Source of the DNA: Dehalococcoidia bacterium
GTDB taxonomy: Bacteria > Chloroflexota > Dehalococcoidia > SpSt-223
Direction: 5' to 3'
DNA: 64,000 nt
Assembly (NCBI GenBank): GCA_026003895.1
Contig: BPIC01000004.1
Span: forward strand, 186,001 to 250,000
A model generated the notes under the pieces. It was not told the origin of the DNA, searched no databases, and was given only the letters and a program-made list of their open reading frames with translations. This document shows, in pieces, positions 18,578-27,550 of the stretch; positions within the stretch are counted from its first letter, which is position 1; every line of letters begins with the position of its first letter. Both the position numbers and the translations under genes were made by a program.

Positions 18578-20428
18578 TTACTCGATCAGGCGCAACTTCA
18601 CTGGTGTCGGGTCCATGGCGACGAGCAGCGGCTGCCTGATGCTGGTGAACGAGACGACGGCCTGCCCCGGGGCGAGGCTGCCAAGCTGCCGCCAGAGCCC
18701 ATCGTCCATCCCGCCAAACGCCTGGCGCAGCTCGCGCACCACCGCGGCGTCCGTCAACCGGTGGAGGATGACATTGTTGACGAGGCCGAGGATTTCGCGC
18801 GGCAGGTGCTGCGGCGACTGCGAGACAAAACAGAGACCGAGCCAGCGCTTCCGCCCGCGCCGCGAGATCCGCGCGATTTGGTTGAAGAGCACGGGCATCT
18901 GCTTCACCCGCTCGGCCGAGATGAACTCGTGGGCTTCTTCGACGATGACAAGGGTGCGCGGCGGCGATCCTCCAGCAGGTGTCCGCTCGAACGCGGCTTC
19001 CTGGCCCAGCTGGACGAGACGGAGCACCTCGGCAATCGCCAAGTTGCGCTGGTAGGGGGAGTCCATCTCAGACAAGTCGAAAATGCTCACGGCGCCGGGC
19101 TGAACGAGGGTATCGGGCTCGAGCCGCGTGCCCTCGGGGTTATCGAACATTTGGAGCCGGCGGATGACATTGAGGCGACCTTGGAGGGCGCGCCAACTCG
19201 CCACATTGGTGGGTTTCTGTTCGTGGACAGCGCCCTTAATGCCTTCGACGAGCACTGGCGGCCACCGCGGATCACGGTTCCAACTCGGCGTTGGCTCTTT
19301 CTTGCCATCGAGCCAGTCGGCGAAGTTCCGGACCACGTCGTAGAGAGCATTGAGGCGCAGCCCCGGGAAGCCACGCTCCTGATCGTCCCATTCCAGCCGC
19401 TTCTCACGTTGGCCTTTGTGGAAAGCCTTGATCGTCAGGTCGACGGTGAGGTCGTAGGCGCGGTAGAACCGCTCGATCTGGGCGTCGTTCAGTTCGAGAA
19501 TCTCGGCGATCGTGGCCGGCGCAAGCTGGTCGAAGGTGAGGGTGAACTTCCGCTGATTCGGGTGGTCTGGGTTGCTCGGAGCCTGACCAACCAAATGATA
19601 GAGGGTCACGTCGTCGCAGGGAACGCCCCCTGCGCTTTGCCCGCGCTCCTTGAGCAAGCGCTGCATCGTTGGGTCGTCGGTTGGTTCGTGAATAAAGGAG
19701 TACTCCCCTTCGACGTCGAGCACGATGATCGCCATATTGGTGGCTTGCGCTTCGGCAATCAGCCGGGAGACCGTGGTGCTCTTGCCGCCGCCGGTGCTGC
19801 CGAGCACGGCAAGGTGGCGCGGGAGCACATTCTTGTCGGTTGAGGGGATCCGGACCTCGATCGATTCGTAGCCCACGGCGCGCCCAAGCGTGATGTCGCC
19901 CTCCACATGCAGGAAGCGTTCAACTTCGTCTTCTTCAAGCAGGAAGACGGGGCTGTTTGGCCGCGGCCGGAAGCGGGGCGGCTGCAGCTTGAGGGGGTCG
20001 TCATCGATTTCTTCGCCAAGGATCTCTACGCCGGCCCGACCATGGTAGTGAGGCAGGAACATCGACCCGCCCCGCACGGCCGTGGTCGTGATGATCGGCG
20101 AGTCGCCGCGGATGCCATCTGGCTCGTGGAACGGTCCTTCGGTGACGACGCCGATGAATGAGCGTGGGAGCGCACCAGCGCGGGTATCGGTCCGGACCCG
20201 GACGAAGGTCCGGTTGGCGACGCGGTCGAGCTGATCGCTTGGGATAGCGATGGTCACGGTGCCATCGTCGCTGGAAGGCGTATCAAAGAGGACCACGCCC
20301 ACCGCGCCAACCCGGTCGGTTGGCGGCTGCAACTCGCCACCGAGCTCGGCAATCTCCTCTTGGTTTCGGGCGAGCGCCGCGGCGGGCACGGGTCGCGGCG
20401 TCGGGCCGTTGAACGGCGTGGGGTTCAT
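18578..20428 (-). CDS. HerA-like ATPase (DUF87)
   Basis: HLAVLGSTGGGKSTTVSRLIAEAQ (Walker A), TLVIVEEAHEFI (Walker B), RISRRGRKRWLGLCFVSQSPQHLPREILGLVNNVILHRLTD C-terminal HerA signature. Confidence 0.9.
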   Translation of the reverse strand: MNPTPFNGPTPRPVPAAALARNQEEIAELGGELQPPTDRVGAVGVVLFDTPSSDDGTVTIAIPSDQLDRVANRTFVRVRTDTRAGALPRSFIGVVTEGPFHEPDGIRGDSPIITTTAVRGGSMFLPHYHGRAGVEILGEEIDDDPLKLQPPRFRPRPNSPVFLLEEDEVERFLHVEGDITLGRAVGYESIEVRIPSTDKNVLPRHLAVLGSTGGGKSTTVSRLIAEAQATNMAIIVLDVEGEYSFIHEPTDDPTMQRLLKERGQSAGGVPCDDVTLYHLVGQAPSNPDHPNQRKFTLTFDQLAPATIAEILELNDAQIERFYRAYDLTVDLTIKAFHKGQREKRLEWDDQERGFPGLRLNALYDVVRNFADWLDGKKEPTPSWNRDPRWPPVLVEGIKGAVHEQKPTNVASWRALQGRLNVIRRLQMFDNPEGTRLEPDTLVQPGAVSIFDLSEMDSPYQRNLAIAEVLRLVQLGQEAAFERTPAGGSPPRTLVIVEEAHEFISAERVKQMPVLFNQIARISRRGRKRWLGLCFVSQSPQHLPREILGLVNNVILHRLTDAAVVRELRQAFGGMDDGLWRQLGSLAPGQAVVSFTSIRQPLLVAMDPTPVKLRLIE

Positions 20429-20441
20429 CGGCGCCTCCTCG

Positions 20442-21638
20442 TCAGCGGATATCTCGCTCGTTGAGGTAGCGATAGGGCTTGCCGCGCGCCGCGTAGGCGG
20501 TGCGGACGAGGTTCTTGGTGCTCGTGGGGTCGAAGGTCGTGCGTGCGACGGAGTCTGCAAGGTCGATCAACAGAGGAAACCCGCGATGCTCTTGCATCGT
20601 CGAGTCGGCCAATGCGATGAGCGCCGCTTCATGGATGCGTTCGCGGTGGGCATAGAAGACGTGGGGCGGTGCGCTTGCCGATGCGCGATAGACGCCTCGC
20701 ACGATCTTTGGTCCATACTCGCGGACAAAGTCGCTCGCTTCCTTCCGGTAGTGGCGCGTGTAGGTTTCCGATTCGACGACGCGGCGCATCGCCTCTTCGG
20801 CGGTGTCGTAGACGAAGTATTCGAGCGGCTGTAGCGCTTGGCCAATGGTCAGGAGCTCGCGATCGGTCAGCCGGCTTTGGACGTAGACGAACCGCTGATA
20901 ATCGATCAGCTTGCGAAGGAGCGCGAGGCTGTGGTGCAGAAACTCCATGCTGCCTGCCCCAGTGAGCATGGGAAAGGCGACGGGATTGCCGTGACCGAGC
21001 CGCCAAGGCGCCTTGGCGAAGTCGAGGAGCACGGCCCGCTCCATGTAGGCCATGATTCCATCGCGACCGAGCTCACTCAGCCGGTCATGGCTGCTCGCAG
21101 TATGGTCGTTGCGACGGGTGCGCGCCTTCATGATGGCGATGATCTCGGGGAGGGAGAGCGTCCCCTGGAGTCGGAGGTCGCGGCGAAAGAGCCGGTGTCC
21201 CCAACTTCCATGATCGCCGTCGTAGGCGACGAGCACGACACCGATTGACAGGACGGTCAACGGAAGGGTTTCGTGATCGACGCAGGTGCCGTCGACCGCT
21301 TCCACTCGGCCTGGGAAGAGCAGCCCGACATGCTGCCGCCGGATTACGTCAGGGGTGGCAGCATACCACCCAATCTCGTCTCCGAGGTCTGGGCTGGCAC
21401 GCCGAAAGTCGTCAATCCGCCCGAAGAATTGCTGGCGAATGGCGGCGCGCAAGTCATCGTTGAGGCGGTCGGCGGCCTCGACCTCGGCCTCGATCCGGCA
21501 ATAGATTTGGTTGAGATATTCGCCCGGAAGCCACGTGCACGGATCGAGCGCCCGCTCGAGCGGTTCGCCAAAGCTGGCAGCAAATTGATCGCTGCCAATC
21601 GTCGAAAGCTCCCCGAACGGAGCTGGCGTGTCGTTCAT
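20442..21638 (-). CDS. NurA-like putative nuclease, partner of HerA-like ATPase
   Basis: VEAVDGTCVDHETLPLTVLSIGVVLVAYDGD (DG motif near N-terminus), AVLLDFAKAPWRLGHGNPVAFPML, C-terminal GFPLLIDLADSVARTTFDP; 13 nt upstream of herA-like gene. Family call rests on weak motif resemblance plus context. Confidence 0.5.
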   Translation of the reverse strand: MNDTPAPFGELSTIGSDQFAASFGEPLERALDPCTWLPGEYLNQIYCRIEAEVEAADRLNDDLRAAIRQQFFGRIDDFRRASPDLGDEIGWYAATPDVIRRQHVGLLFPGRVEAVDGTCVDHETLPLTVLSIGVVLVAYDGDHGSWGHRLFRRDLRLQGTLSLPEIIAIMKARTRRNDHTASSHDRLSELGRDGIMAYMERAVLLDFAKAPWRLGHGNPVAFPMLTGAGSMEFLHHSLALLRKLIDYQRFVYVQSRLTDRELLTIGQALQPLEYFVYDTAEEAMRRVVESETYTRHYRKEASDFVREYGPKIVRGVYRASASAPPHVFYAHRERIHEAALIALADSTMQEHRGFPLLIDLADSVARTTFDPTSTKNLVRTAYAARGKPYRYLNERDIR

Positions 21639-22369
21639 CCGGCCTCCGCGGCGGCAAGCCAAGCGGGCAGCGGCGAGTCGAGGTGGAGGTGGGCCAGCAG
21701 CCGGCGTGCGTAGTGGCGGGCAATCGCCGGGGGCAGCGTGAAGCGTTCGGCGAGGATGCTGGAGAGTGCCGTCAGCCGTTCGACGAGTGGCAGCGTAGCC
21801 GTCGCCGCCGCCAGCGGCAGCGCCAACGCCGAAGGCGCCAGCAATTCGAGGGCAAGGCGGTCGGCGTCGCTCTCGTGCCGGATTGTCGCAAGGTCATCGT
21901 AGTCGAACAGGTCGACATAGCTGCTGAGCGGGACGTCACGCAAGGCGGCGAGTAGCCGCTCGTCGTCGGTCGGCGGCCGATCGCCGTCGAGCACGGGCTG
22001 GATGGCGGGGCCGAGCAGCTTCCGCGCCCGCTCGCGCGGCCGGTGATAGTCGACGAGGTAATGCGCGAGTTCGTGCGCGAGGGTGAACTGTTGTTCGTCG
22101 GGTGGGTCGCTACCGTCGATGAAAATAACGCCCAAGTCGCGCGAGACAAGGAGACAACCGTGCAGTCGACCGCCTTCCGCGGTGAGGCGAGGGGCGACGC
22201 CATGCTGCGCCAACCAGTCGTTGACGGACTCGGGCCGCAAGCGCGGGAGACGGACGACGAACAATGGCGCGGCGAGGCTGATGGCATCTTCAAGCCGAGG
22301 CCGTGGACCGGGCCCAACCGTGCTCCAGAACGCTTCGGCGAGTTCGTCGATCCACGCCGGGTTGAGCAC
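21635..22369 (-). CDS. ImmA/IrrE family metallo-endopeptidase
   Basis: QFTLAHELAHYLVDYH (HEXXH) and HESDADRLALELLAPSA; ATGA overlap with downstream gene. Confidence 0.93.
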   Translation of the reverse strand: MLNPAWIDELAEAFWSTVGPGPRPRLEDAISLAAPLFVVRLPRLRPESVNDWLAQHGVAPRLTAEGGRLHGCLLVSRDLGVIFIDGSDPPDEQQFTLAHELAHYLVDYHRPRERARKLLGPAIQPVLDGDRPPTDDERLLAALRDVPLSSYVDLFDYDDLATIRHESDADRLALELLAPSALALPLAAATATLPLVERLTALSSILAERFTLPPAIARHYARRLLAHLHLDSPLPAWLAAAEAG

Positions 22370-22726
22370 CTAGGTCTCCTCGTCATCCTCTTGCCGGCGA
22401 GCCGCACGGAAATTGAACCACGCGTCTCGCTCTCGGCGCCGGTTCCGGAGAAACTCGGCTTCCCGAATGATTACCGCGAGCTCTCTCTCCCTGACGCCAG
22501 TCCTTCCGGCGATTGCCCCTACGTCTTCGAAGAAGGATGTCCGTCGCGGCAGGCCACAGAGCGACAGCCGGGCAAGCCCGAGCTCATCGATGCCGAGCAC
22601 TTCGGCCAGTCTCTTTTCAGTGAGACCGTAATGTTCTTGGTACTGGGCAAGGAGGAATCCCAGAAGAGTGGGCTCGCGGCGTGCACGTTGTGCAGCGTGG
22701 CGCAAGAGGGTCTCAGGATCCATCAC
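22370..22726 (-). CDS. small helix-turn-helix protein
   Basis: HYGLTEKRLAEVLGIDELGLARLSLCGLPR HTH-like; abuts IrrE gene, overlaps sigma gene. Confidence 0.7.
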   Translation of the reverse strand: MMDPETLLRHAAQRARREPTLLGFLLAQYQEHYGLTEKRLAEVLGIDELGLARLSLCGLPRRTSFFEDVGAIAGRTGVRERELAVIIREAEFLRNRRRERDAWFNFRAARRQEDDEET

Positions 22727-23342
22727 GCCACCCCTGTCGTTTCAGAGCCCGCTGGAGCCGGACCCGGATTCGGTCCTTATGTTGCTTGACGATGCGCCGC
22801 TGTTCTTCCGCGCTTAGGTGCGGGATGCCCAGCACATCGGCGTAGGCGCTCGTGCGCCGTTCGCGCTCCATCATCAACTGGAGCATCTTCCGGTCGCACT
22901 CATCGGGGAGTTCTTCGAGGACGGTCTTCGTCAGCGTAGGGTCCATCTCCTCCACCCAGCGGTCCGGATCGACGTCGGGATCGGCGATCTGGTCCGCCAA
23001 TGGAGTCTTCCCCTCGCTGGCGTCATCTTCGACAGCTTCGAGAGAGACAACGGAGAGATGCTTGCGTTCGCGCTGGATCCGGTTCTTGAGGTCGCCCTCA
23101 GCGCTCATGATGAGGTAGTGGGAAAGCGAGCCAAGGTCTGATCGGAACGACTCTGGTCGACGTATCACATCAAAGAGCGCGTCGGTGACCGCATCGGCAA
23201 TCCACGTCGGGTCAACCGTATATTTGGAGCCGAGCACTCGTGCGATCTCTTCACTCGCCTGCTCGACGAGGTCGAGGCTTGCGGTCGGGTCCCCATCGAG
23301 CAATCGACGGTGGATCGCACGAAGCGCCGCTTCATCCATCAT
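22713..23342 (-). CDS. RNA polymerase sigma factor-like protein (ECF-like)
   Basis: region-2-like WIADAVTDALFDVIRRPESFRSDLGSLSHYLIMSAEGDLKNRIQRERKH; region-4-like LEELPDECDRKMLQLMMERERRTSAYADVLGIPHLSAEEQRRIVKQHKDRIRVRLQRAL. Confidence 0.7.
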   Translation of the reverse strand: MMDEAALRAIHRRLLDGDPTASLDLVEQASEEIARVLGSKYTVDPTWIADAVTDALFDVIRRPESFRSDLGSLSHYLIMSAEGDLKNRIQRERKHLSVVSLEAVEDDASEGKTPLADQIADPDVDPDRWVEEMDPTLTKTVLEELPDECDRKMLQLMMERERRTSAYADVLGIPHLSAEEQRRIVKQHKDRIRVRLQRALKRQGWRDGS

Positions 23343-23662
23343 GGTTCGTGTGTAGCATACCCTGTTAATGGGTTGCTTCGCGAACAAGGGGAGCCAAGCC
23401 GGCTGAACAGGCTCCTCCGAGCGCCGGGAAAGCCGTGGTGGACCTCCAGTGTGCTCGGTGTGGCCCTCTTGGCGTCGCTGGGGGCCGCGCCCGGCCGCGG
23501 TTTTGGGCGGGGCTCTGCGGCCCGTTCGCGTTGGCCGCGCGGCGATGACCACAGGCGCCGTCCGTCGCCACGGTGCCAGAGCAAAGGCGGGCGGCCCTCG
23601 TTCTCGGGCGCAAGCGGAAGGCGAGCGCGGCACGCCGATGTCGGCGGAAGCGCGGCGAGGGC

Positions 23663-24760
23663 TTAGCGGCGTGGAGCGATGTGTTCGCCTTCGGCGGCGA
23701 TCTGACGCTGAAGCTCGGGATCGGGCTTGATGGCGGCCAATGCCGGAAGCACGTCGGCGGCGTAGCGGATGATCGAGCGGCGCACGATATCATCCGGCAA
23801 GTAGCCGAAGTTAAACCAACACATCAGGTGGCCGATGCCGAGCTTGGCATAGGGCGTGAATCGCTCGATCAACTCCTCTGCCGTGCCATAGGCGAGCCAC
23901 TTCTCCTTGAAGAAGGCGCGGCGCTCTTCGAACTTGTCTTTCGGCATGTTGTCGATGCCGAAGTTCGCCTTCAGGCTCTCGCGCACGTAGTTGGTAATGT
24001 ATTGGCCGATCGATTCCTCGACGTCCTCACCGGGAGCCAGAACATAGATCTGTCGCATATAGCCGGTGTGTGCCCAGGCGCGGGCGCGCGCTTCCTCGCT
24101 GAGGTTGGCTTCGCGCTGGCCTTTGTCGAGCCGATAAATAAGCGGCTTGAGGGTGTCGAGGGTGTGGTAGGGTCCGATCAGCCACGACCAGCCTTTGCGG
24201 CCGAGCAGTTCGACCGTGGCGGACGTCTCCGTGCCCCAGGCAACGTGGGGGTGCGGCTGCTGCACGGGTGCGGGGATCACGCGGCCGTTCACCGTGCCGC
24301 GCCAGAAGCTCCCGTCGTACTGAAAGCCCGCGGGGTCCTGCGCCCACGCTTTCTCCAGCACGTCGATGAACTCGGCGATCATGGCGTGGCGATCGGCGGC
24401 GTCGAGGCCGTAGCCCCGAAATTCGTCCTCAGCGTTGCCGGGGCCGATGCCGATGACCACGCGTCCATCGGTCAGTTGATCGAGCAGGTTGGCTTGGATG
24501 GCGAAGCGCACGGGATGGTGGAGTGGAACGACGGCGAGCGAGAAGCCGATGCGGAGACGGGGGTTGCGCTGGCTGATCGCGGAGGCGAGCATCATCGGGT
24601 CGCTATAGGCGTTGTAGTTGCTGAAGTGATGCTCGGTGAGCCACACATCCTCGAATCCAAGCCGTTCGGCGAGGTCGATCTGGCCGAGCACTTCTTTGAT
24701 GAGTTGGCGGTCGTGCTGGGCGCCGCGGGTTTGGGGGTTGATGTAGATACTCGATCGCAT
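23663..24760 (-). CDS. LLM class flavin-dependent oxidoreductase
   Basis: MRSSIYINPQTRGAQHDRQLIKEVLGQIDLAERLGFEDVWLTEHHFSNYNAYSDP. Confidence 0.93.
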   Translation of the reverse strand: MRSSIYINPQTRGAQHDRQLIKEVLGQIDLAERLGFEDVWLTEHHFSNYNAYSDPMMLASAISQRNPRLRIGFSLAVVPLHHPVRFAIQANLLDQLTDGRVVIGIGPGNAEDEFRGYGLDAADRHAMIAEFIDVLEKAWAQDPAGFQYDGSFWRGTVNGRVIPAPVQQPHPHVAWGTETSATVELLGRKGWSWLIGPYHTLDTLKPLIYRLDKGQREANLSEEARARAWAHTGYMRQIYVLAPGEDVEESIGQYITNYVRESLKANFGIDNMPKDKFEERRAFFKEKWLAYGTAEELIERFTPYAKLGIGHLMCWFNFGYLPDDIVRRSIIRYAADVLPALAAIKPDPELQRQIAAEGEHIAPRR

Positions 24761-24803
24761 CACCGTTCTCCTCTTCAAGCGCGTCCGAGGGCCGCGTCCG
24801 GCG

Positions 24804-25898
24804 CTAGCGCGGCCGCCAGGCCTCGGCCTGTGCGCCTTCGGCGACGATGCGGTCGACCAGCCCCGGCTCTGGCTTGGTGGCGGCCAGCACGGGAACGACA
24901 TCTGCCGCGAAGCGCAGCATCGACTGGCGCACCTGCCAGTCGGGCATGTGACCGAACGTGAACCAGCACATCAGATGGGCGATTCCCATCCGTGCTGCCG
25001 GGGTGAGCCGCTCGATCAGTTCATCGGCGGTGCCGGCGATCAGCCAATTTTTCAGGTAGCCCTCTTTCCGCTTCTCGAGGTCCTCTTTCGGCAGGTCATC
25101 GATTCCGGAGTTGGCGAGGGCGCTCTTGCGGATGTAGGTTTCGATGTAGGGGCCAATCGTGTCGCGCCAGTCTTCGCCGGGGGCTGCGCAATAGATCTGG
25201 CGAAGCTGGCCCGTGTTGAGCCACGCGCGCGCCTTCGTCGCCTCGTCAAGCCCGGCTTCGTCCATCGCGCGGGCATAGGCTTGCAGGCGGGGGGCGACGA
25301 TGCTCTCGTGCTGCGGACCGATCAGCAGGGACCAGCCGAGCCGGCCAGCGCGAACGATGGTCTCCATCGTGGTCGTTCCCCAGGCGAGCTGCGGATGCGG
25401 GCGTTGGACTGGCGAGGGGATGACGCGGCCGCGCACCTCGCCGCTCCAATACTTCCCCTCGTAGCGAAAGTTCTCCTGCGTCCACGCTTGCTCACAGATC
25501 GCGAGGAACTCGTCCATCATCGCGTGGCGCTCGTTCACGGGGAGCCCGTAGCCGCGGAATTCGTCTGGGGAGTTTCCGGCACCGATGCCAATGACCAATC
25601 GGCCGCCGCTCAGCCGGTCGAGCAAATTGCATTGGGTGACGAACCGGATCGGATGGTGATAGGGGACGACGGCAACCGAGAAGCCGATGCGCAGTTTGCG
25701 GTTGCGCTGGCTGATCGCCGTCGCCAGCATCAGCGGATCGGAGTAGGCGTTGTAGCCGGTAAAGGCGTGTTCGGTTACCCAAACATCATCGAAGCCGATT
25801 TGCTCGGCAAGATCGACCTGCCCGAGGACTTCGTCGATGATCCGCCCATCGTCCTCCGGGCTAGGCGTCTGCGGGTTGATGTAGAAGCCGACGCGCAT
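24804..25898 (-). CDS. LLM class flavin-dependent oxidoreductase
   Basis: MRVGFYINPQTPSPEDDGRIIDEVLGQVDLAEQIGFDDVWVTEHAFTGYNAYSDP; paralog of 15716 and 23663 genes. Confidence 0.93.
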   Translation of the reverse strand: MRVGFYINPQTPSPEDDGRIIDEVLGQVDLAEQIGFDDVWVTEHAFTGYNAYSDPLMLATAISQRNRKLRIGFSVAVVPYHHPIRFVTQCNLLDRLSGGRLVIGIGAGNSPDEFRGYGLPVNERHAMMDEFLAICEQAWTQENFRYEGKYWSGEVRGRVIPSPVQRPHPQLAWGTTTMETIVRAGRLGWSLLIGPQHESIVAPRLQAYARAMDEAGLDEATKARAWLNTGQLRQIYCAAPGEDWRDTIGPYIETYIRKSALANSGIDDLPKEDLEKRKEGYLKNWLIAGTADELIERLTPAARMGIAHLMCWFTFGHMPDWQVRQSMLRFAADVVPVLAATKPEPGLVDRIVAEGAQAEAWRPR

Positions 25899-26048
25899 CG
25901 AGCGTCCTCCAAGCAGCGGTCGCTCGGTAGGATACGCCCCTTCCGCGAAAGCTGACAAATGGGAGGCATCCATCGGCTGTCGGTCGATAGAGAAACGAGA
26001 TATCCCGCCGCCCGGCGCGGTCGGCTTCGGGCGCCGGATGGTCTGATC

Positions 26049-26921
26049 TCATCGACGTGCCGCCGGCGTCTCGACGAGCGAGTCGAGCCAGTCCACTACG
26101 GCGGCGGCGAGCTGGTCGTGCGCACCGCTGAAGACATGGTCGGTGTTGGGAATGACGACCGCTCGGTTGAAGGGTGTCGGCTGGGCGAGCGCAAGGAGCT
26201 GCTCGGCGAGGCCGGCCATGCCATACTGGGGAACTGCGAGATCTCCCTCAGCGTCGATCCGGCAGAATGGCACGGTGATGCGGTCGGCCCACCGCAGCGG
26301 GTTGTACTTCTCGTAGGCGTACTTATCGAGCCAGCCTTCAGCCGTCTGGAACGTGGGGCCGAGAGGAAAGGAAACCGGGAAGAGTTCGCCGCCGCGGCCC
26401 TCGGCCACCATCCGCTCGGCGATTTCCCGGTGGCGCTCGAACTCCGCCGCAACCGGAAGCGTCCGATAATGTTCGGCCGACCAGCGCGGCCCGGCGACCG
26501 AGATGACGCCAGCCAGCGATAGCTCCGGGGCGTGGGCGGCAGCATAGAGCACTTTGACGCCGCTCAGGCTGTGCCCCCAGAGGACGACACGCCGGTAGCC
26601 GCGCGCCCCGAGCCAGGCGATGGCGCCAGCGAAATCTTCGACGCAGTCGCTGATTCGTTCGAAGCCTGCCCCTTGGAACCCGGTCTTTGGGTCGCGCCAG
26701 ACAATGCCGCGACCGCGGGTGCTGAGCGTCAGCGCAGCGTAGCCGGTCGCTGCGGCGGCTGCCGCCACCGTTGGCAGCGGAGGCGTCGAGAACTCGGCTG
26801 AAGTGCCCGGACAGAGGACAATCGCGTCGACGTCGCCGGCCGCCTCCCGTTCCGGCGGGAAGAAGGCACCCACGAGCCGAACGCCATCGCGGGATTCGAG
26901 CTCAACGAAATCGATCAGCAT
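26049..26921 (-). CDS. alpha/beta hydrolase
   Basis: RVVLWGHSLSGVKVLYAAAHAPELSLAGVISVAGP; C-terminal NTDHVFSGAHD. Confidence 0.88.
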   Translation of the reverse strand: MLIDFVELESRDGVRLVGAFFPPEREAAGDVDAIVLCPGTSAEFSTPPLPTVAAAAAATGYAALTLSTRGRGIVWRDPKTGFQGAGFERISDCVEDFAGAIAWLGARGYRRVVLWGHSLSGVKVLYAAAHAPELSLAGVISVAGPRWSAEHYRTLPVAAEFERHREIAERMVAEGRGGELFPVSFPLGPTFQTAEGWLDKYAYEKYNPLRWADRITVPFCRIDAEGDLAVPQYGMAGLAEQLLALAQPTPFNRAVVIPNTDHVFSGAHDQLAAAVVDWLDSLVETPAARR

Positions 26922-26932
26922 GACCGTCCTCC

Positions 26933-27475
26933 TCAGCGGGAAAAGTCGCGGTACAACGCGGGCGTGTCGCGGCCGAGGAAGCCCTCGGCACGGACGAGCG
27001 TCGGCGTCGTTCGTAATAACAGGCGCACCCAGTCGTCGCCAGCGTGAGCGTCGCCGAAGCCGGTGATCGCACGCCGCCGTTCGTAAAAGGCGTGGATCTC
27101 GGCCGGATCCTCAACGATCTCGCAGACGCCTTGCAGCCAGACGCTCTTGAGCCAGCTTTCGCCAGTCGGGTTCAGCTCAACCCACAGGTAGCCGACTTGC
27201 GGGTTGTTCCGGATGTGGCGGTTCTTCAGGTGCTCGAGCTGGCTGATCGTTTGCACCGTCCAGCCTTCCGTGAAGGCGCTGACTGGTCGGCAGTGGGCAC
27301 GCCCGTCCTTCCGATGGGTGATCAAAAACTTGGCTGTTCCCGGCGCGTGATGCTGGATGAAGGCCTTCACCTCGTCGCGGACACGCTCGGCGTCTTCGGG
27401 GCTCGCTTCCCGCTCGCGAGCGAGGATCTGCGCCCGTGTCATCGCCCGATACTGGTCGGAAAATTTGTGCTCCAC
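26933..27475 (-). CDS. pyridoxamine 5'-phosphate oxidase family protein
   Basis: GTAKFLITHRKDGRAHCRPVSAF...HLKNRHIRNNPQVGYLWVEL...VCEIVEDPAEIHAFYERR. Confidence 0.85.
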   Translation of the reverse strand: MEHKFSDQYRAMTRAQILAREREASPEDAERVRDEVKAFIQHHAPGTAKFLITHRKDGRAHCRPVSAFTEGWTVQTISQLEHLKNRHIRNNPQVGYLWVELNPTGESWLKSVWLQGVCEIVEDPAEIHAFYERRRAITGFGDAHAGDDWVRLLLRTTPTLVRAEGFLGRDTPALYRDFSR

Positions 27476-27550
27476 GGCTCCCTCCTCGGCGCCTCACAGG
27501 GTAGGCGCTCGGCCGCGCGGACGCAATCGCCCGACCTGTATCCTGTGGCT

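Noticed and set aside
18761-19843. 360-aa + strand ORF opposite HerA
   Set aside because: Antisense shadow ORF; opposite strand has clear Walker motifs
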